A stretch of 64,000 bases of DNA from Chryseobacterium gleum (GCF_900636535.1 NZ_LR134289.1:5481501-5545500); one strand, 5' to 3'; positions 50,189 to 57,815 are shown, counted from the stretch's first letter. Program-made: numbers and translations. The notes: generated by a model from the letters alone, not told the origin.

Positions 50189-50839
50189 ATGGAAAAAGAA
50201 GAACTCAAAATCCTCGCACAGAATCTTGCCAATCCTCAGGGTGAAAAAGGCATTGAGATTGGTGAAATGATGAATGCCACTAACATCAGTATGACGTTAG
50301 AAAGTATCAGAACACTTTCGATAGATGACGGCCAGCAAATCCTTGAAATAGGACACGGAAACGCCGGACACCTTAAAAGTATAATGAACCTTGCCAAAAA
50401 CCTCAGGTACACAGGAATTGATATTTCTGAAACCATGCACAATGAAGCCAAAAGACTCAATAAAGAATTTGAAAGTCAGGCAGAATTTGTGTTGTACGAA
50501 GGAAAAAAGCTTCCTTTTCAGGATAGGACCTTTGATAAAATATTTACAGTCAACACCGTGTATTTCTGGGAAAATCCGGTGGATTTTTTAAATCAAATCT
50601 ACAGGGTTTTGAAAGATGACGGAACGTTCGTTCTTACATTCGGGCAAACAGAGTTCATAGAAAAATTACCGTTTACGGAATTTGATTTCACCTTATACAG
50701 CAACAGCGAAATGGAAGAACTGATCTCCAAAAGCCATTTCAAAAGAATGAAAACTTCTGAAAAAGAAGAAGAAATAAAAAGTAAAACAGGAAACGAAAAC
50801 ATACGAAGAATATATACAATTTTAACCATAAAAAAGTAA
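50189..50839 (+). CDS. Class I SAM-dependent methyltransferase in the heme operon
   Basis: 216 aa from the ATG at 50189, two bases after the hmuV stop; an upstream in-frame ATG inside hmuV is rejected. SAM-binding motif I is ILEIGHGNAGHL, followed by 'YTGIDISETMHNEAKRL' and 'FDKIFTVNTVYFWENPVDFLNQIYRVLKDDGTFVL' (in parts), a Methyltransf_11 type. The substrate is unknown. Its position between hmuV and the HemS-type gene suggests a role in heme handling or breakdown, but radical heme enzymes are not seen. Confidence 0.82.
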   Translation: MEKEELKILAQNLANPQGEKGIEIGEMMNATNISMTLESIRTLSIDDGQQILEIGHGNAGHLKSIMNLAKNLRYTGIDISETMHNEAKRLNKEFESQAEFVLYEGKKLPFQDRTFDKIFTVNTVYFWENPVDFLNQIYRVLKDDGTFVLTFGQTEFIEKLPFTEFDFTLYSNSEMEELISKSHFKRMKTSEKEEEIKSKTGNENIRRIYTILTIKK

Positions 50840-50843
50840 AGTA

Positions 50844-51872
50844 ATGAGCACATTAGTTAATGATTTAAAGGAAAAATGGGAAGCTCTGAAAGCAGAAAAT
50901 CCACATATCAGAATAAGAAATGCAGCCGCACAGCTGGGAGTAGGTGAAGCAGAATTATTAGTGACAGGCATAGGAGAAGGCGTTACGGTGCTGAACCCGG
51001 ATTTCCAGGGAATCCTTACAGAAGCCGGACAACTCGGAAAAGTAATGGCACTTACCCGTAACGATGAGTGTGTTCATGAAAGAAAAGGAACCTATCTGAA
51101 TGGTGATTTCAGCAGTCCGCATGCACAGCTTTTTGTGGGAGAAGATATTGATCTCAGAATTTTCCTTAACCACTGGAAGTTTGCTTTTGCAGTAGTAGAA
51201 GGAGATAAGAAAAGCCTTCAGTTTTTCGGAAAAGACGGATTGGCACTTCATAAGATTTATCTGACAAAAGATAGTAATGAAACCGCTTTCGATACAATTG
51301 TAGAAGAATTTAAAGCGGAAGAACAGAACCAGGCGTTTGTATTTGAGCCTGTAGCTCCAAAGCAGGCTGAAAAAGCAGATTCGGACATTGATGTGGAGGG
51401 CTTCAAAAAAGCATGGACAGAACTGAAAGACACTCACGATTTCTTCATGATGACCAGAAAATACGGAGTAAGCAGAACGCAGGCCTTAAGACTGGCTCCG
51501 GAAGGATTTGCTAAGAAAATAGATAATGCCAAAGTAGTAAATATCCTTGAAGATGCTTCAGAGAAAAACGTTCCGATCATGGTTTTCGTTGGAAACAGAG
51601 GAATTATTCAGATCCACACAGGAAATGTAAACAAAACGCTCTGGCACCAGCAGTGGTTCAACGTGATGGATCCGGATTTCAACCTGCACCTTGATGTAAC
51701 GAAAATTGCAGAAGCCTGGATCGTTAAGAAACCAACTGAAGATGGGGAAGTAACCGCTATTGAAGTATTCAACAAAGAAGGTGACTTTATCGTCCAGTTC
51801 TTTGGAAAGAGAAAACCCGGAATTCCTGAACTTCAGGAATGGAAGGATCTTGTAGCAGCTTTAGAAAAGTAA
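50844..51872 (+). CDS. hmuS: Hemin-degrading/heme-trafficking protein HemS (ChuS/HmuS) family
   Basis: 342 aa with the two repeated HemS halves: 'LKEKWEALKAENPHIRIRNAAAQLGVGEAELL' (in parts) and 'FKKAWTELKDTHDFFMMTRKYGVSRTQALRL' (in parts). The heme-ligand regions 'LTRNDECVHERKGTY' and 'VFVGNRGIIQIHTGNV' both keep a His. These cytoplasmic proteins bind heme delivered by HmuTUV and release iron. It is the last gene of the operon before the terminator at 51893-51929. Confidence 0.92.
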   Translation: MSTLVNDLKEKWEALKAENPHIRIRNAAAQLGVGEAELLVTGIGEGVTVLNPDFQGILTEAGQLGKVMALTRNDECVHERKGTYLNGDFSSPHAQLFVGEDIDLRIFLNHWKFAFAVVEGDKKSLQFFGKDGLALHKIYLTKDSNETAFDTIVEEFKAEEQNQAFVFEPVAPKQAEKADSDIDVEGFKKAWTELKDTHDFFMMTRKYGVSRTQALRLAPEGFAKKIDNAKVVNILEDASEKNVPIMVFVGNRGIIQIHTGNVNKTLWHQQWFNVMDPDFNLHLDVTKIAEAWIVKKPTEDGEVTAIEVFNKEGDFIVQFFGKRKPGIPELQEWKDLVAALEK

Positions 51873-51892
51873 TAATTAGATAATTTGAATGA

Positions 51893-51929
51893 GACCGTTT
51901 TGTTTGTAAGATTCAAAGCGGTCTTTTTT
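51893..51929 (+). terminator. Terminator after the heme operon
   Basis: GACCG / CGGTC stem extended by TTTG / CAAA around the loop, followed by six T residues. Confidence 0.8.
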
Positions 51930-51954
51930 ATGACAAACGACCTGCAGTTGCCAG

Positions 51955-51987
51955 AATATTTGTGTAATTTGTGGTTAAATTATAAAA
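51955..51987. repeat. ATTTGTG-type repeat in the ChaN promoter position
   Basis: ATATTTGTGTAATTTGTGG matches the ATCTGTG dispersed repeat (compare 53702-53740). It lies just upstream of the ChaN ATG and includes AATATTTG, close to the -7 consensus. Confidence 0.5.
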
Positions 51988-51992
51988 ACAAA

Positions 51993-52865
51993 ATGAAAAA
52001 TATTTTCATAGCGATACTGATAGCCGGTTTCTGTTCATTGAAAGCTCAGGACTTTAAGGCATATCAGTTTTATGATAAAAAAGGAAAGGAAGTAAAGACA
52101 GAAAAGCTGGTAAAAGAGCTGGCAGAATATGATGTGGTCTTTTTTGGTGAAAATCATAACAGTTCCATCAACCATTGGCTTCAGCTAAAAATTACGGAAG
52201 CTTTGTTTGCGAAGAAGAACGGACAGCTTATGCTCGGGGCAGAGATGTTTGAAAGAGACAATCAGGCACAGCTGGATCAGTATCTGAATGGAAAATTTGA
52301 TGCCAAAACATTCAAAGATTCCGCCCGTTTATGGAATAACTACGCAACAGATTACAAGCCTTTGGTAGATTTTGCCAAAGATAAAAAGCTGAAGTTTATT
52401 GCAACCAACATCCCAAGAAGATATGCCTCCCAAACCGCCAAAGAAGGTCTTGAATCTTTAAATACATTAAGCGAAAAAGAGAAAACTTATATTGCGCAGC
52501 TGCCTATTAAAGTGACTTTAGACACTCCGGGATATCCGGAAATGAAAAAGATGATGGGAGACCATGCGGAAGGAACAAAAGTGATGAATTTTATTTCAGC
52601 CCAGGCTACAAAAGATGCAACGATGGCCGAATCTATTCTTAAAAACTATCAGGCCGGAAAAACTTTCGTCCATTATAACGGGAACTATCACAGCAAAGAA
52701 TTTGGTGGAATCTACTGGTATATCAAACAGAAAAATCCTAATCTGAAAATGGCTGTCATCTCCGTTTTTGAATCAGAAGATCCTGAACTGAAAGTTCCTG
52801 CTAAAGATTATATCCCGACAGACTTCAATCTGATTATTCCGGCAGATATGACCAAGACTTTTTAG
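51993..52865 (+). CDS. ChaN family iron-regulated protein
   Basis: 290 aa from the ATG at 51993 (MKNIFIAILIAGFCSLKA signal peptide). An upstream in-frame start at 51885 would run through the heme operon terminator. The ChaN (DUF399) pattern is 'YDVVFFGENHNSSINHWLQLKITEAL' (in parts), 'LMLGAEMFERDNQAQLDQYLNG' (in parts) and 'AGKTFVHYNGNYHSKEFGG' (in parts). ChaN of Campylobacter binds two hemes and helps heme import, and the position directly after the heme operon fits that. It is transcribed separately or by readthrough. Confidence 0.87.
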   Translation: MKNIFIAILIAGFCSLKAQDFKAYQFYDKKGKEVKTEKLVKELAEYDVVFFGENHNSSINHWLQLKITEALFAKKNGQLMLGAEMFERDNQAQLDQYLNGKFDAKTFKDSARLWNNYATDYKPLVDFAKDKKLKFIATNIPRRYASQTAKEGLESLNTLSEKEKTYIAQLPIKVTLDTPGYPEMKKMMGDHAEGTKVMNFISAQATKDATMAESILKNYQAGKTFVHYNGNYHSKEFGGIYWYIKQKNPNLKMAVISVFESEDPELKVPAKDYIPTDFNLIIPADMTKTF

Positions 52866-52893
52866 ACTTTCAATTATTAAGAAAAAATATTCA

Positions 52894-52955
52894 ATAGAAA
52901 CGGGCTTTAGCCCGTTTATCTTTTATACCACATTCCATTGGCTTTAGCCTAAACA
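52894..52955. repeat. Second GGCTTTAGCC double-hairpin repeat
   Basis: AAACGGGCTTTAGCCCGTTT (52898-52917) and TTGGCTTTAGCCTAA (52938-52952), the same two-hairpin arrangement as 18576-18642. Both copies lie immediately upstream of genes for exported proteins. Confidence 0.78.
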
Positions 52956-52997
52956 TAACTATTGAATACTGTTTCATCATTTTTATTCTACAATTTT

Positions 52998-53005
52998 TAC
53001 CTTTG
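52998..53005 (+). promoter_or_regulatory. -7 box of the deformylase-like gene
   Basis: TACCTTTG, a perfect TAnnTTTG match 18 bases before the ATG at 53024. It excludes the in-frame TTG at 53003. Confidence 0.55.
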
Positions 53006-53023
53006 TTATCACATTTAAAAAAC

Positions 53024-53659
53024 ATGAAAAAACTTTCCGTACTGCTGATCTTTTTTATTGGATTTCTCAACGCCCAGAAACTTACTTCCCATGAGCTCTC
53101 AATTATTAACCAGGGTGATGTGAATACGGCCTTACCGATTTATCAGACCACAGATTCCAATCAGCATAAAACATTGCTGAACATTTCTTCAGAAGCAGAT
53201 CCTCTTGATCCCAATATCGCAGTTCTGGTAAAAAGGATGAGAGAATCTCTTCTTTCAACAGATGGCGGAGTAGGCATTGCAGCTCCACAAGTAGGAATCA
53301 ACAGAAAGATCATCTGGGTACAGCGTTTCGATAAAGAAGGAGCCCCACTGGAATACTTTATCAATCCGGTGATTGTCTGGCGTTCCGATCTGCAGAATCT
53401 TGGTCCTGAAGGTGATTTGTCTATCCCTGATTTCAGAGACCAGTTTTACAGAAGTAAGGTTATTCAGCTGGAATATGTGGATCTGAAAGGGCAGAAATAT
53501 TCAGAAATTGTAGAAGGATTTACAGCGGTTATTTTCCAGCATGAAATCGATCATCTTTTTGGAATACTGATCTCTGATAAAAAAGAAAAAGAGAAGAATG
53601 ATTCCTATAAAAAAGTAGATGCCTATCAGAAGAGCGATCTGATGAAAGACAGAAGGTGA
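53024..53659 (+). CDS. Exported peptide deformylase-like protein lacking the Cys metal ligand
   Basis: 211 aa from the ATG at 53024. A signal peptide (MKKLSVLLIFFIGFLNA) precedes a deformylase domain with motif 1 GVGIAAPQVG (82-91), motif 2 EGDLS (129-133) and motif 3 QHEIDH (His173, Glu174, His177). In active deformylases motif 2 is EGCLS and its Cys binds the metal; here it is Asp131 (codon GAT). Export is odd for an enzyme that normally removes formyl groups in the cytoplasm. It may be a periplasmic metalloprotein with a changed activity. Confidence 0.85.
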   Translation: MKKLSVLLIFFIGFLNAQKLTSHELSIINQGDVNTALPIYQTTDSNQHKTLLNISSEADPLDPNIAVLVKRMRESLLSTDGGVGIAAPQVGINRKIIWVQRFDKEGAPLEYFINPVIVWRSDLQNLGPEGDLSIPDFRDQFYRSKVIQLEYVDLKGQKYSEIVEGFTAVIFQHEIDHLFGILISDKKEKEKNDSYKKVDAYQKSDLMKDRR

Positions 53660-53701
53660 TGATGATTGACATTCTTAAATATTATATACATAAAAATATC
53701 C

Positions 53702-53740
53702 ACAATCATCTGTGCTCATCTGTGTAATCTGCGGTTAAAT
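53702..53740. repeat. ATCTGTG-type dispersed repeat
   Basis: Degenerate direct repeats ATCATCTGTG, TCATCTGTG and AATCTGCGG in 38 bases, matching the elements at 336-366 and 51957-51979. Confidence 0.55.
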
Positions 53741-53781
53741 AAAAAATAAAAAGGAGCTGTTTCCATGGAAACAGCTCCTTT
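53741..53781. terminator. Bidirectional terminator
   Basis: A perfect 32-bp palindrome (AAAGGAGCTGTTTCC arms around AT) with A/T tracts, between the convergent deformylase-like and ohr genes. Confidence 0.9.
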
Positions 53782-53809
53782 CGTTATAACTATGCTTAAA
53801 AAAATTGGA

Positions 53810-54235
53810 TTAATCGTGGTTGGTCACAGAAAGCTTTACTTCCATATTGTTTCTGGTAGCATTGGAGTAAGGACAGATCTGGTGTGCTTTTTCTGTCAAC
53901 GCCTGAGCTTCTTCAATAGAAACTCCGGGAATGTTCACATCAAGCTCAGCTGCCAGTCCGAAACCGCCATTCTCAAGCTGTCCTATGCTTACTTGTGCTG
54001 TTACCGTTGTTTCCCCGGTTTTTACCTTAGAAAGGCTGATCACTCTGTTCAGAGCACTGTCGAAACATGCGGAATATCCAGCTGCAAACAGCATTTCCGG
54101 GTTGGCAAAATCATCATTGCCTCCTCCTAAAGCTTTCGGCATTCTTACATCAAGATCCAATACTCCGTTTTCACTCTTTACATGTCCGTTTCGGCCTCCT
54201 TTTGCAGTGACCTGGGTTGTATATAACGTTTTCAT
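53810..54235 (-). CDS. ohr: Organic hydroperoxide resistance protein Ohr
   Basis: 141 aa, normal Ohr length. The two redox cysteines are Cys57 in YSACFDSA and Cys121 in HQICPYSNAT, and 'NPEMLFAAGYSACF' is the family signature. Ohr is a thiol peroxidase that reduces organic and lipid hydroperoxides using lipoylated proteins. Its ATG overlaps the ohrR stop by four bases (54232-54235), so the two are translationally coupled. Confidence 0.95.
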   Translation of the reverse strand: MKTLYTTQVTAKGGRNGHVKSENGVLDLDVRMPKALGGGNDDFANPEMLFAAGYSACFDSALNRVISLSKVKTGETTVTAQVSIGQLENGGFGLAAELDVNIPGVSIEEAQALTEKAHQICPYSNATRNNMEVKLSVTNHD

Positions 54236-54669
54236 TTATTTTCTATTTTGTTTAATATTTTTAGTACCGTGTCTTTAAGGTGCAGCAGCTCTTCAGGTTG
54301 TATTCCTAGTTTTTCCTGAATTTTCCCTGGAATTTCACAGGCTTTCTGCTGAAGCTGCCTGCCCGCTTCGTCTAAAAATACTTCAACTACTCTTTCATCC
54401 TCTTTTTTTCTTTTTCGGGTAATAAATCCTTTAGACTCAAGCCTTTTAAGAAGAGGCGTCAGCGTACCACTGTCCAGAAACAGCTTATCCCCGATATGGC
54501 TTACGGTAAGTCCGTCTCCATCCCATAATATCATCATCACAAGATACTGTGGGTAAGTAATGCCCAGTTCATCAAGAAAAGGACGGTAAAGTCCCGTAAT
54601 CTCTTTGGCGATCACGTACAGTGGAAAGCAGATCTGGTTTTCCAGTTTGGGTGTTTTAGGATTTTCCAT
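54232..54669 (-). CDS. ohrR: MarR family redox repressor OhrR
   Basis: 145 aa winged-helix MarR protein. Cys14 in ENQICFPLYV is the sensing cysteine of OhrR, and 'YPQYLVMMILWDGDGLTVSHIGDKLFLDSGTLTPLLKRLE' (in parts) is the DNA-binding core. Oxidation of the Cys by organic peroxide releases it from DNA. It lies 34 bases downstream of the nitroreductase gene, and two OhrR-like boxes overlap the promoter of that first gene. Confidence 0.93.
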   Translation of the reverse strand: MENPKTPKLENQICFPLYVIAKEITGLYRPFLDELGITYPQYLVMMILWDGDGLTVSHIGDKLFLDSGTLTPLLKRLESKGFITRKRKKEDERVVEVFLDEAGRQLQQKACEIPGKIQEKLGIQPEELLHLKDTVLKILNKIENK

Positions 54670-54703
54670 AATTTTTTTGAGTACGAAAGATTCGATGAAG
54701 GTA

Positions 54704-55336
54704 TTATTTTTTTATGATAAATTCATCCATTGGAATTCTGACTTTTTTCATAGTAGAAAGCCAGTCATTAGCTTCATCACGGTATCCAAGATACAAAAGA
54801 CTTACGCTTTTTAATCCCAGTTCTCTTAGTCCCAGTACTTCATCCACAACATCATTGCTGAATCCTTCTGCCGGAGTACTGTCGATTTTAAGTTCTGCAG
54901 CCTGAGCAAGGGCGATCCCTAATGCAATATAAGTCTGGCGGGCAGTGTGTGCAAAATGCTCTTCAGGAGTCTGTGCACCGTATATTTCTTTGATTTTATC
55001 AGTATAGCTTCCGAAACGGCCTCTTGGAAGATCTCTTACGTCAGTATGATAATCATAAACTTTGTCAATTTTTTCATTGGAATAGCTGTCCCATGCAGCA
55101 AACACCAAAACGTGAGAAGAATCTCTCATTACTTCAGGGTTTAATGCTCCGGCTACCATTTTTTCTTTCAGTTCCTGGCTTTCAACTACAATAACCCGGA
55201 AAGGTTGTAATCCTGATGAAGTAGGGGCCAGTCTTGCAGCTTCTAAAATAGTGTTAAGGTCTTCCTGTGAAACTTTTTTGGTTGGATCATACGCTTTTAC
55301 AGCATGTCTCCAGTTCAGATCTTCTATTAATGACAT
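54704..55336 (-). CDS. NAD(P)H-dependent nitroreductase family protein
   Basis: 210 aa. The FMN-binding nitroreductase pattern is 'WRHAVKAYDPTKKVSQEDLNTILEAARLAPTSSGLQPFRVIVV' (in parts), 'FAHTARQTYIALGIALAQAAEL' (in parts) and the closing 'LGLKSVSLLYLGYRDEANDWL' (in parts). It should reduce quinones, nitro compounds or other electrophiles. It is the first gene of an apparent operon with ohrR and ohr, giving a small oxidative and electrophile stress unit. Confidence 0.9.
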   Translation of the reverse strand: MSLIEDLNWRHAVKAYDPTKKVSQEDLNTILEAARLAPTSSGLQPFRVIVVESQELKEKMVAGALNPEVMRDSSHVLVFAAWDSYSNEKIDKVYDYHTDVRDLPRGRFGSYTDKIKEIYGAQTPEEHFAHTARQTYIALGIALAQAAELKIDSTPAEGFSNDVVDEVLGLRELGLKSVSLLYLGYRDEANDWLSTMKKVRIPMDEFIIKK

Positions 55337-55414
55337 TTTTCTTTTTTGTTTTTAAATTAAACTACTTGTTGATTTTTAAAATTTCAGCTTTTATGTTCAG
55401 CTGAATTAACAGTA

Positions 55415-55451
55415 CAAATATATAGCCAATTTAATTGTGTGCAATTTAATT
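55415..55451 (-). promoter_or_regulatory. Promoter with two OhrR-like operators
   Basis: On the minus strand TTG (55442-55444), 19 bases, TATATTTG (55415-55422). CAATTTAATTG (55427-55437) and CAATTTAATTT (55442-55452), 15 bases apart, fill the -33 to -7 region. They match the CAATT-n-AATTG core of known OhrR boxes, in the place where a repressor would block polymerase. Confidence 0.72.
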
Positions 55452-55496
55452 TTGAATGATTTTATTGATGACAATTATTGATGAACTTTAAAATGG

Positions 55497-55620
55497 CAAA
55501 AAGCAAAAGAGTAAAAAGGCTAAATGGTTAAATTGCTAAATCGCAAATAATAATCGCATTATTTACCATTTAACCGTTTCGCCTTTTCGCAGTCTTGCCC
55601 TTTCGCCTTTTCTCTTAATT
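55497..55620. repeat. Inverted heptad-like repeat tract
   Basis: A run of 7-8-base units of the type TAAATGG / TTAAATTG / CTAAATCG (55510-55550) is followed by an opposite-strand run (TTTACCATTTAACCGTTTCG..., 55561-55612). The two halves form an imperfect inverted repeat. No gene is seen in it. Confidence 0.55.
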
Positions 55621-55688
55621 CCACAAGAACTGGATTTTTTCAAAACAATAGTATTGCAATCTTTGCCATAGAATTTAAATTAAAAACA

Positions 55689-56441
55689 ATGCAGAGATTT
55701 AAAAACAAAACCGCACTAATTACAGGCGGAACGAACGGAATGGGACTGGCTACTGCTCAGAAATTCATTGAAGAAGGAGGAACGGTTATTATTACAGGAA
55801 GAAGTGAAGAATCTGTAAACACAGCTTTGGACAAGCTTGCAAAAAATGCTTTCGGAATCGTGTCCAATGCCGGTAATATGAAAGATCTTATGAATCTTCA
55901 GCAGGAGGTTAGAAAATATACTGAGCAGGTTGATTTGGTTTTTGCCAATGCAGGATACGGAAAATTTGCTCCTGTGGAATATGTGGATGAAAATCATTTC
56001 GATGAACTCTTCAATGTTTTGGTAAAAGGCCCTTTTTTCACAGTACAGCAGATGCTGCCATTGATGAGAAGCGGAAGCTCCGTTATTTTCAATACTTCAG
56101 TAGCAACAGATATTGCTATGCCTAATTTTTCGGTATATTCTGCTGCAAAATCGGCGGTGCAGTCATTCATCAAAACTTTAGCTGTAGAACTTACAGAACG
56201 GGGAATCCGTGTTAATGGAGTAAGCCCCGGTCATATTAAAACCAATATTTTTAACAATACAGGTTTAACCGGAGAGCAAATTGAAAGCGCTATCGAAGAT
56301 ATAATTCCTACCATACCTTTTAAAAGACAGGGAGAACCTTCAGAAATAGCTAATGTAGTATTGTTTCTGGCTTCGGAGGAGGCATCATATATCCATGGAG
56401 CAGAAGTAAAAGTAGATGCAGGTATTTCAGTAATCAGGTAA
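55689..56441 (+). CDS. Short-chain dehydrogenase/reductase (SDR family)
   Basis: 250 aa classical SDR. NAD(P)-binding TGGTNGMGLA (with Gly pattern TGxxxGxG), 'VFANAGYG' (NAG motif), active-site Ser in 'VIFNTSVA', YSAAK (Tyr and Lys) and the closing 'GAEVKVDAGISVI'. The substrate is unknown. Transcribed alone, probably from an AATCTTTG box at about 55659-55666. Confidence 0.9.
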   Translation: MQRFKNKTALITGGTNGMGLATAQKFIEEGGTVIITGRSEESVNTALDKLAKNAFGIVSNAGNMKDLMNLQQEVRKYTEQVDLVFANAGYGKFAPVEYVDENHFDELFNVLVKGPFFTVQQMLPLMRSGSSVIFNTSVATDIAMPNFSVYSAAKSAVQSFIKTLAVELTERGIRVNGVSPGHIKTNIFNNTGLTGEQIESAIEDIIPTIPFKRQGEPSEIANVVLFLASEEASYIHGAEVKVDAGISVIR

Positions 56442-56446
56442 TATGA

Positions 56447-56758
56447 TTATTGAATCTCTTTCATTTCTCTGATGATATTGGTTTTATTTTCAATACCTAT
56501 ATTATATGCCTTACTTTTCTTAAAGCTTTGGGTTGCTTTTTCCATAAGAGCCTTATAATCCGGAGATTTTTTGGAAAGATAAAATACCTGAGCACTGATG
56601 CCAATGGCAACACGCACTACTTCATCAGGTTTATCCGGATTTGCGGTGATATCTGAAATAATAGCGTTATTATACCAGGTTAAATTCTGTGAACCGGAAT
56701 TACCGGAGCAGGATGCAATCATAATAAAAAGTAATAATAAATAGGACCAGGCTTTCAT
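56447..56758 (-). CDS. Small lipoprotein next to protein-glutaminase
   Basis: 103 aa. Lipoprotein signal MKAWSYLLLLFIMIASC (lipid Cys17), then a mostly helical soluble part with 'RVAIGISAQVFYLSKKSPDYKALMEKATQSF' (in parts). The family is not recognised. It is downstream of the glutaminase gene but a terminator (56772-56812) separates them. A role linked to the enzyme, such as an inhibitor, is only a guess. Confidence 0.62.
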   Translation of the reverse strand: MKAWSYLLLLFIMIASCSGNSGSQNLTWYNNAIISDITANPDKPDEVVRVAIGISAQVFYLSKKSPDYKALMEKATQSFKKSKAYNIGIENKTNIIREMKEIQ

Positions 56759-56771
56759 AATAAAAAGTATT

Positions 56772-56812
56772 AAATAAAAAGCTCCTGCAATGTATCAAAA
56801 TAATTGCAGGAG
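56772..56812 (-). terminator. Terminator after the protein-glutaminase gene
   Basis: A 10-bp stem CTCCTGCAAT / ATTGCAGGAG with a long loop and a T-rich tail on the minus strand. Confidence 0.82.
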
Positions 56813-56827
56813 TTCTTTATAAATTAA

Positions 56828-57787
56828 TTAAAATCCACAGCTTGCTACACTTGGTGCTGGGGAAGGAGAACATCCTGAAAGGGATGAGAATATGTTTAAT
56901 ACACAATTGGTATTCACATAGTTGTTATCATACAGTAATGAACCTGACGGACTTCTGTAGTAAACATTTCCTGCTGTATTGGCGTAGGAAGATACAGACG
57001 CAGATCCGCAGCTTGTGTTGGTACATGCAGCTCTCCATGCAGAATCTGTTACAGGACCGCTGGAGAATAATGAAGGATCTATGATTCTTTTTTCAACAAT
57101 TCCTGAAGCATTTTTGAAGCTTACCAAAATTGCTACGTGATATACCCATGATACACAGCATGTTCCTGTAGAAGCTCTCAGATTACCATATACGAACTGC
57201 TTTTCACAGTCATAGCCGGCGTTCAATAGGATTTGTCTCATTTTGTGAGCCCTTGCATAACATCCGTCAACCGGATATCTGAAGGTGATACAAGGAGAAG
57301 ATGCTGTAGAAGTTCCGCAAGCCTGGTTTTTGATCTGGGTAAATAAACTGTTCAGCGTTGCCAGATCAGGAATAACACTGACTGCTTTGTTGCTTTCACC
57401 TCTCTCTTGCTTGTTGAATACAGATTTAAAATAACGGATGTCATCATCTGTTGCTTTTTCTACTTTTGCAATTTTATTGGTGTTGACTTTAAGGAAAACA
57501 TGAACGGGAGTTTCATTCTCAACAGCCTGTCTGATCATGGAAATATAACCTGCATTTTCTTTACTGTCCGCAATTTCATACGGCTGGGCAGTAACCATAA
57601 ATGAGATTTTAAATTTTCCATCTTCTTTTTCAATCCCTACCGGAACAGTCTTACCGAAATCTTTCATAGCGACTTCGTTAGATTCTTTAGCGACAAGATT
57701 CGGGTCCTGGTTGGCACTTGAATCTGAGCAGGCATTGAATGACAGAATCGTCACGAATGCCATCATGGATAACAGAAATTTTTTCAT
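56828..57787 (-). CDS. Protein-glutaminase preproenzyme (protein deamidase)
   Basis: 319 aa. A lipoprotein-like signal (MKKFLLSMMAFVTILSFNAC), a propeptide to about residue 134, and a 185-residue mature enzyme starting AVSVIPDLATL. The mature part closely resembles the C. proteolyticum enzyme as recalled, including the catalytic triad: Cys176 (DGCYARAH), His217 (YHVAI) and Asp237 (IIDPSLF), which are mature positions 42, 83 and 103. It deamidates side-chain glutamine in folded proteins after the propeptide is removed. Eight further cysteines suggest disulfides. A promoter and a 5' stem-loop lie upstream. Confidence 0.95.
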   Translation of the reverse strand: MKKFLLSMMAFVTILSFNACSDSSANQDPNLVAKESNEVAMKDFGKTVPVGIEKEDGKFKISFMVTAQPYEIADSKENAGYISMIRQAVENETPVHVFLKVNTNKIAKVEKATDDDIRYFKSVFNKQERGESNKAVSVIPDLATLNSLFTQIKNQACGTSTASSPCITFRYPVDGCYARAHKMRQILLNAGYDCEKQFVYGNLRASTGTCCVSWVYHVAILVSFKNASGIVEKRIIDPSLFSSGPVTDSAWRAACTNTSCGSASVSSYANTAGNVYYRSPSGSLLYDNNYVNTNCVLNIFSSLSGCSPSPAPSVASCGF

Positions 57788-57815
57788 AGTTTTTATATTT
57801 TGGTGTTTAGTTTTA

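Noticed and set aside
51885..51992. Long start of the ChaN-like protein
   Set aside because: The frame crosses the heme operon terminator; the ATG at 51993 starts a normal signal peptide.
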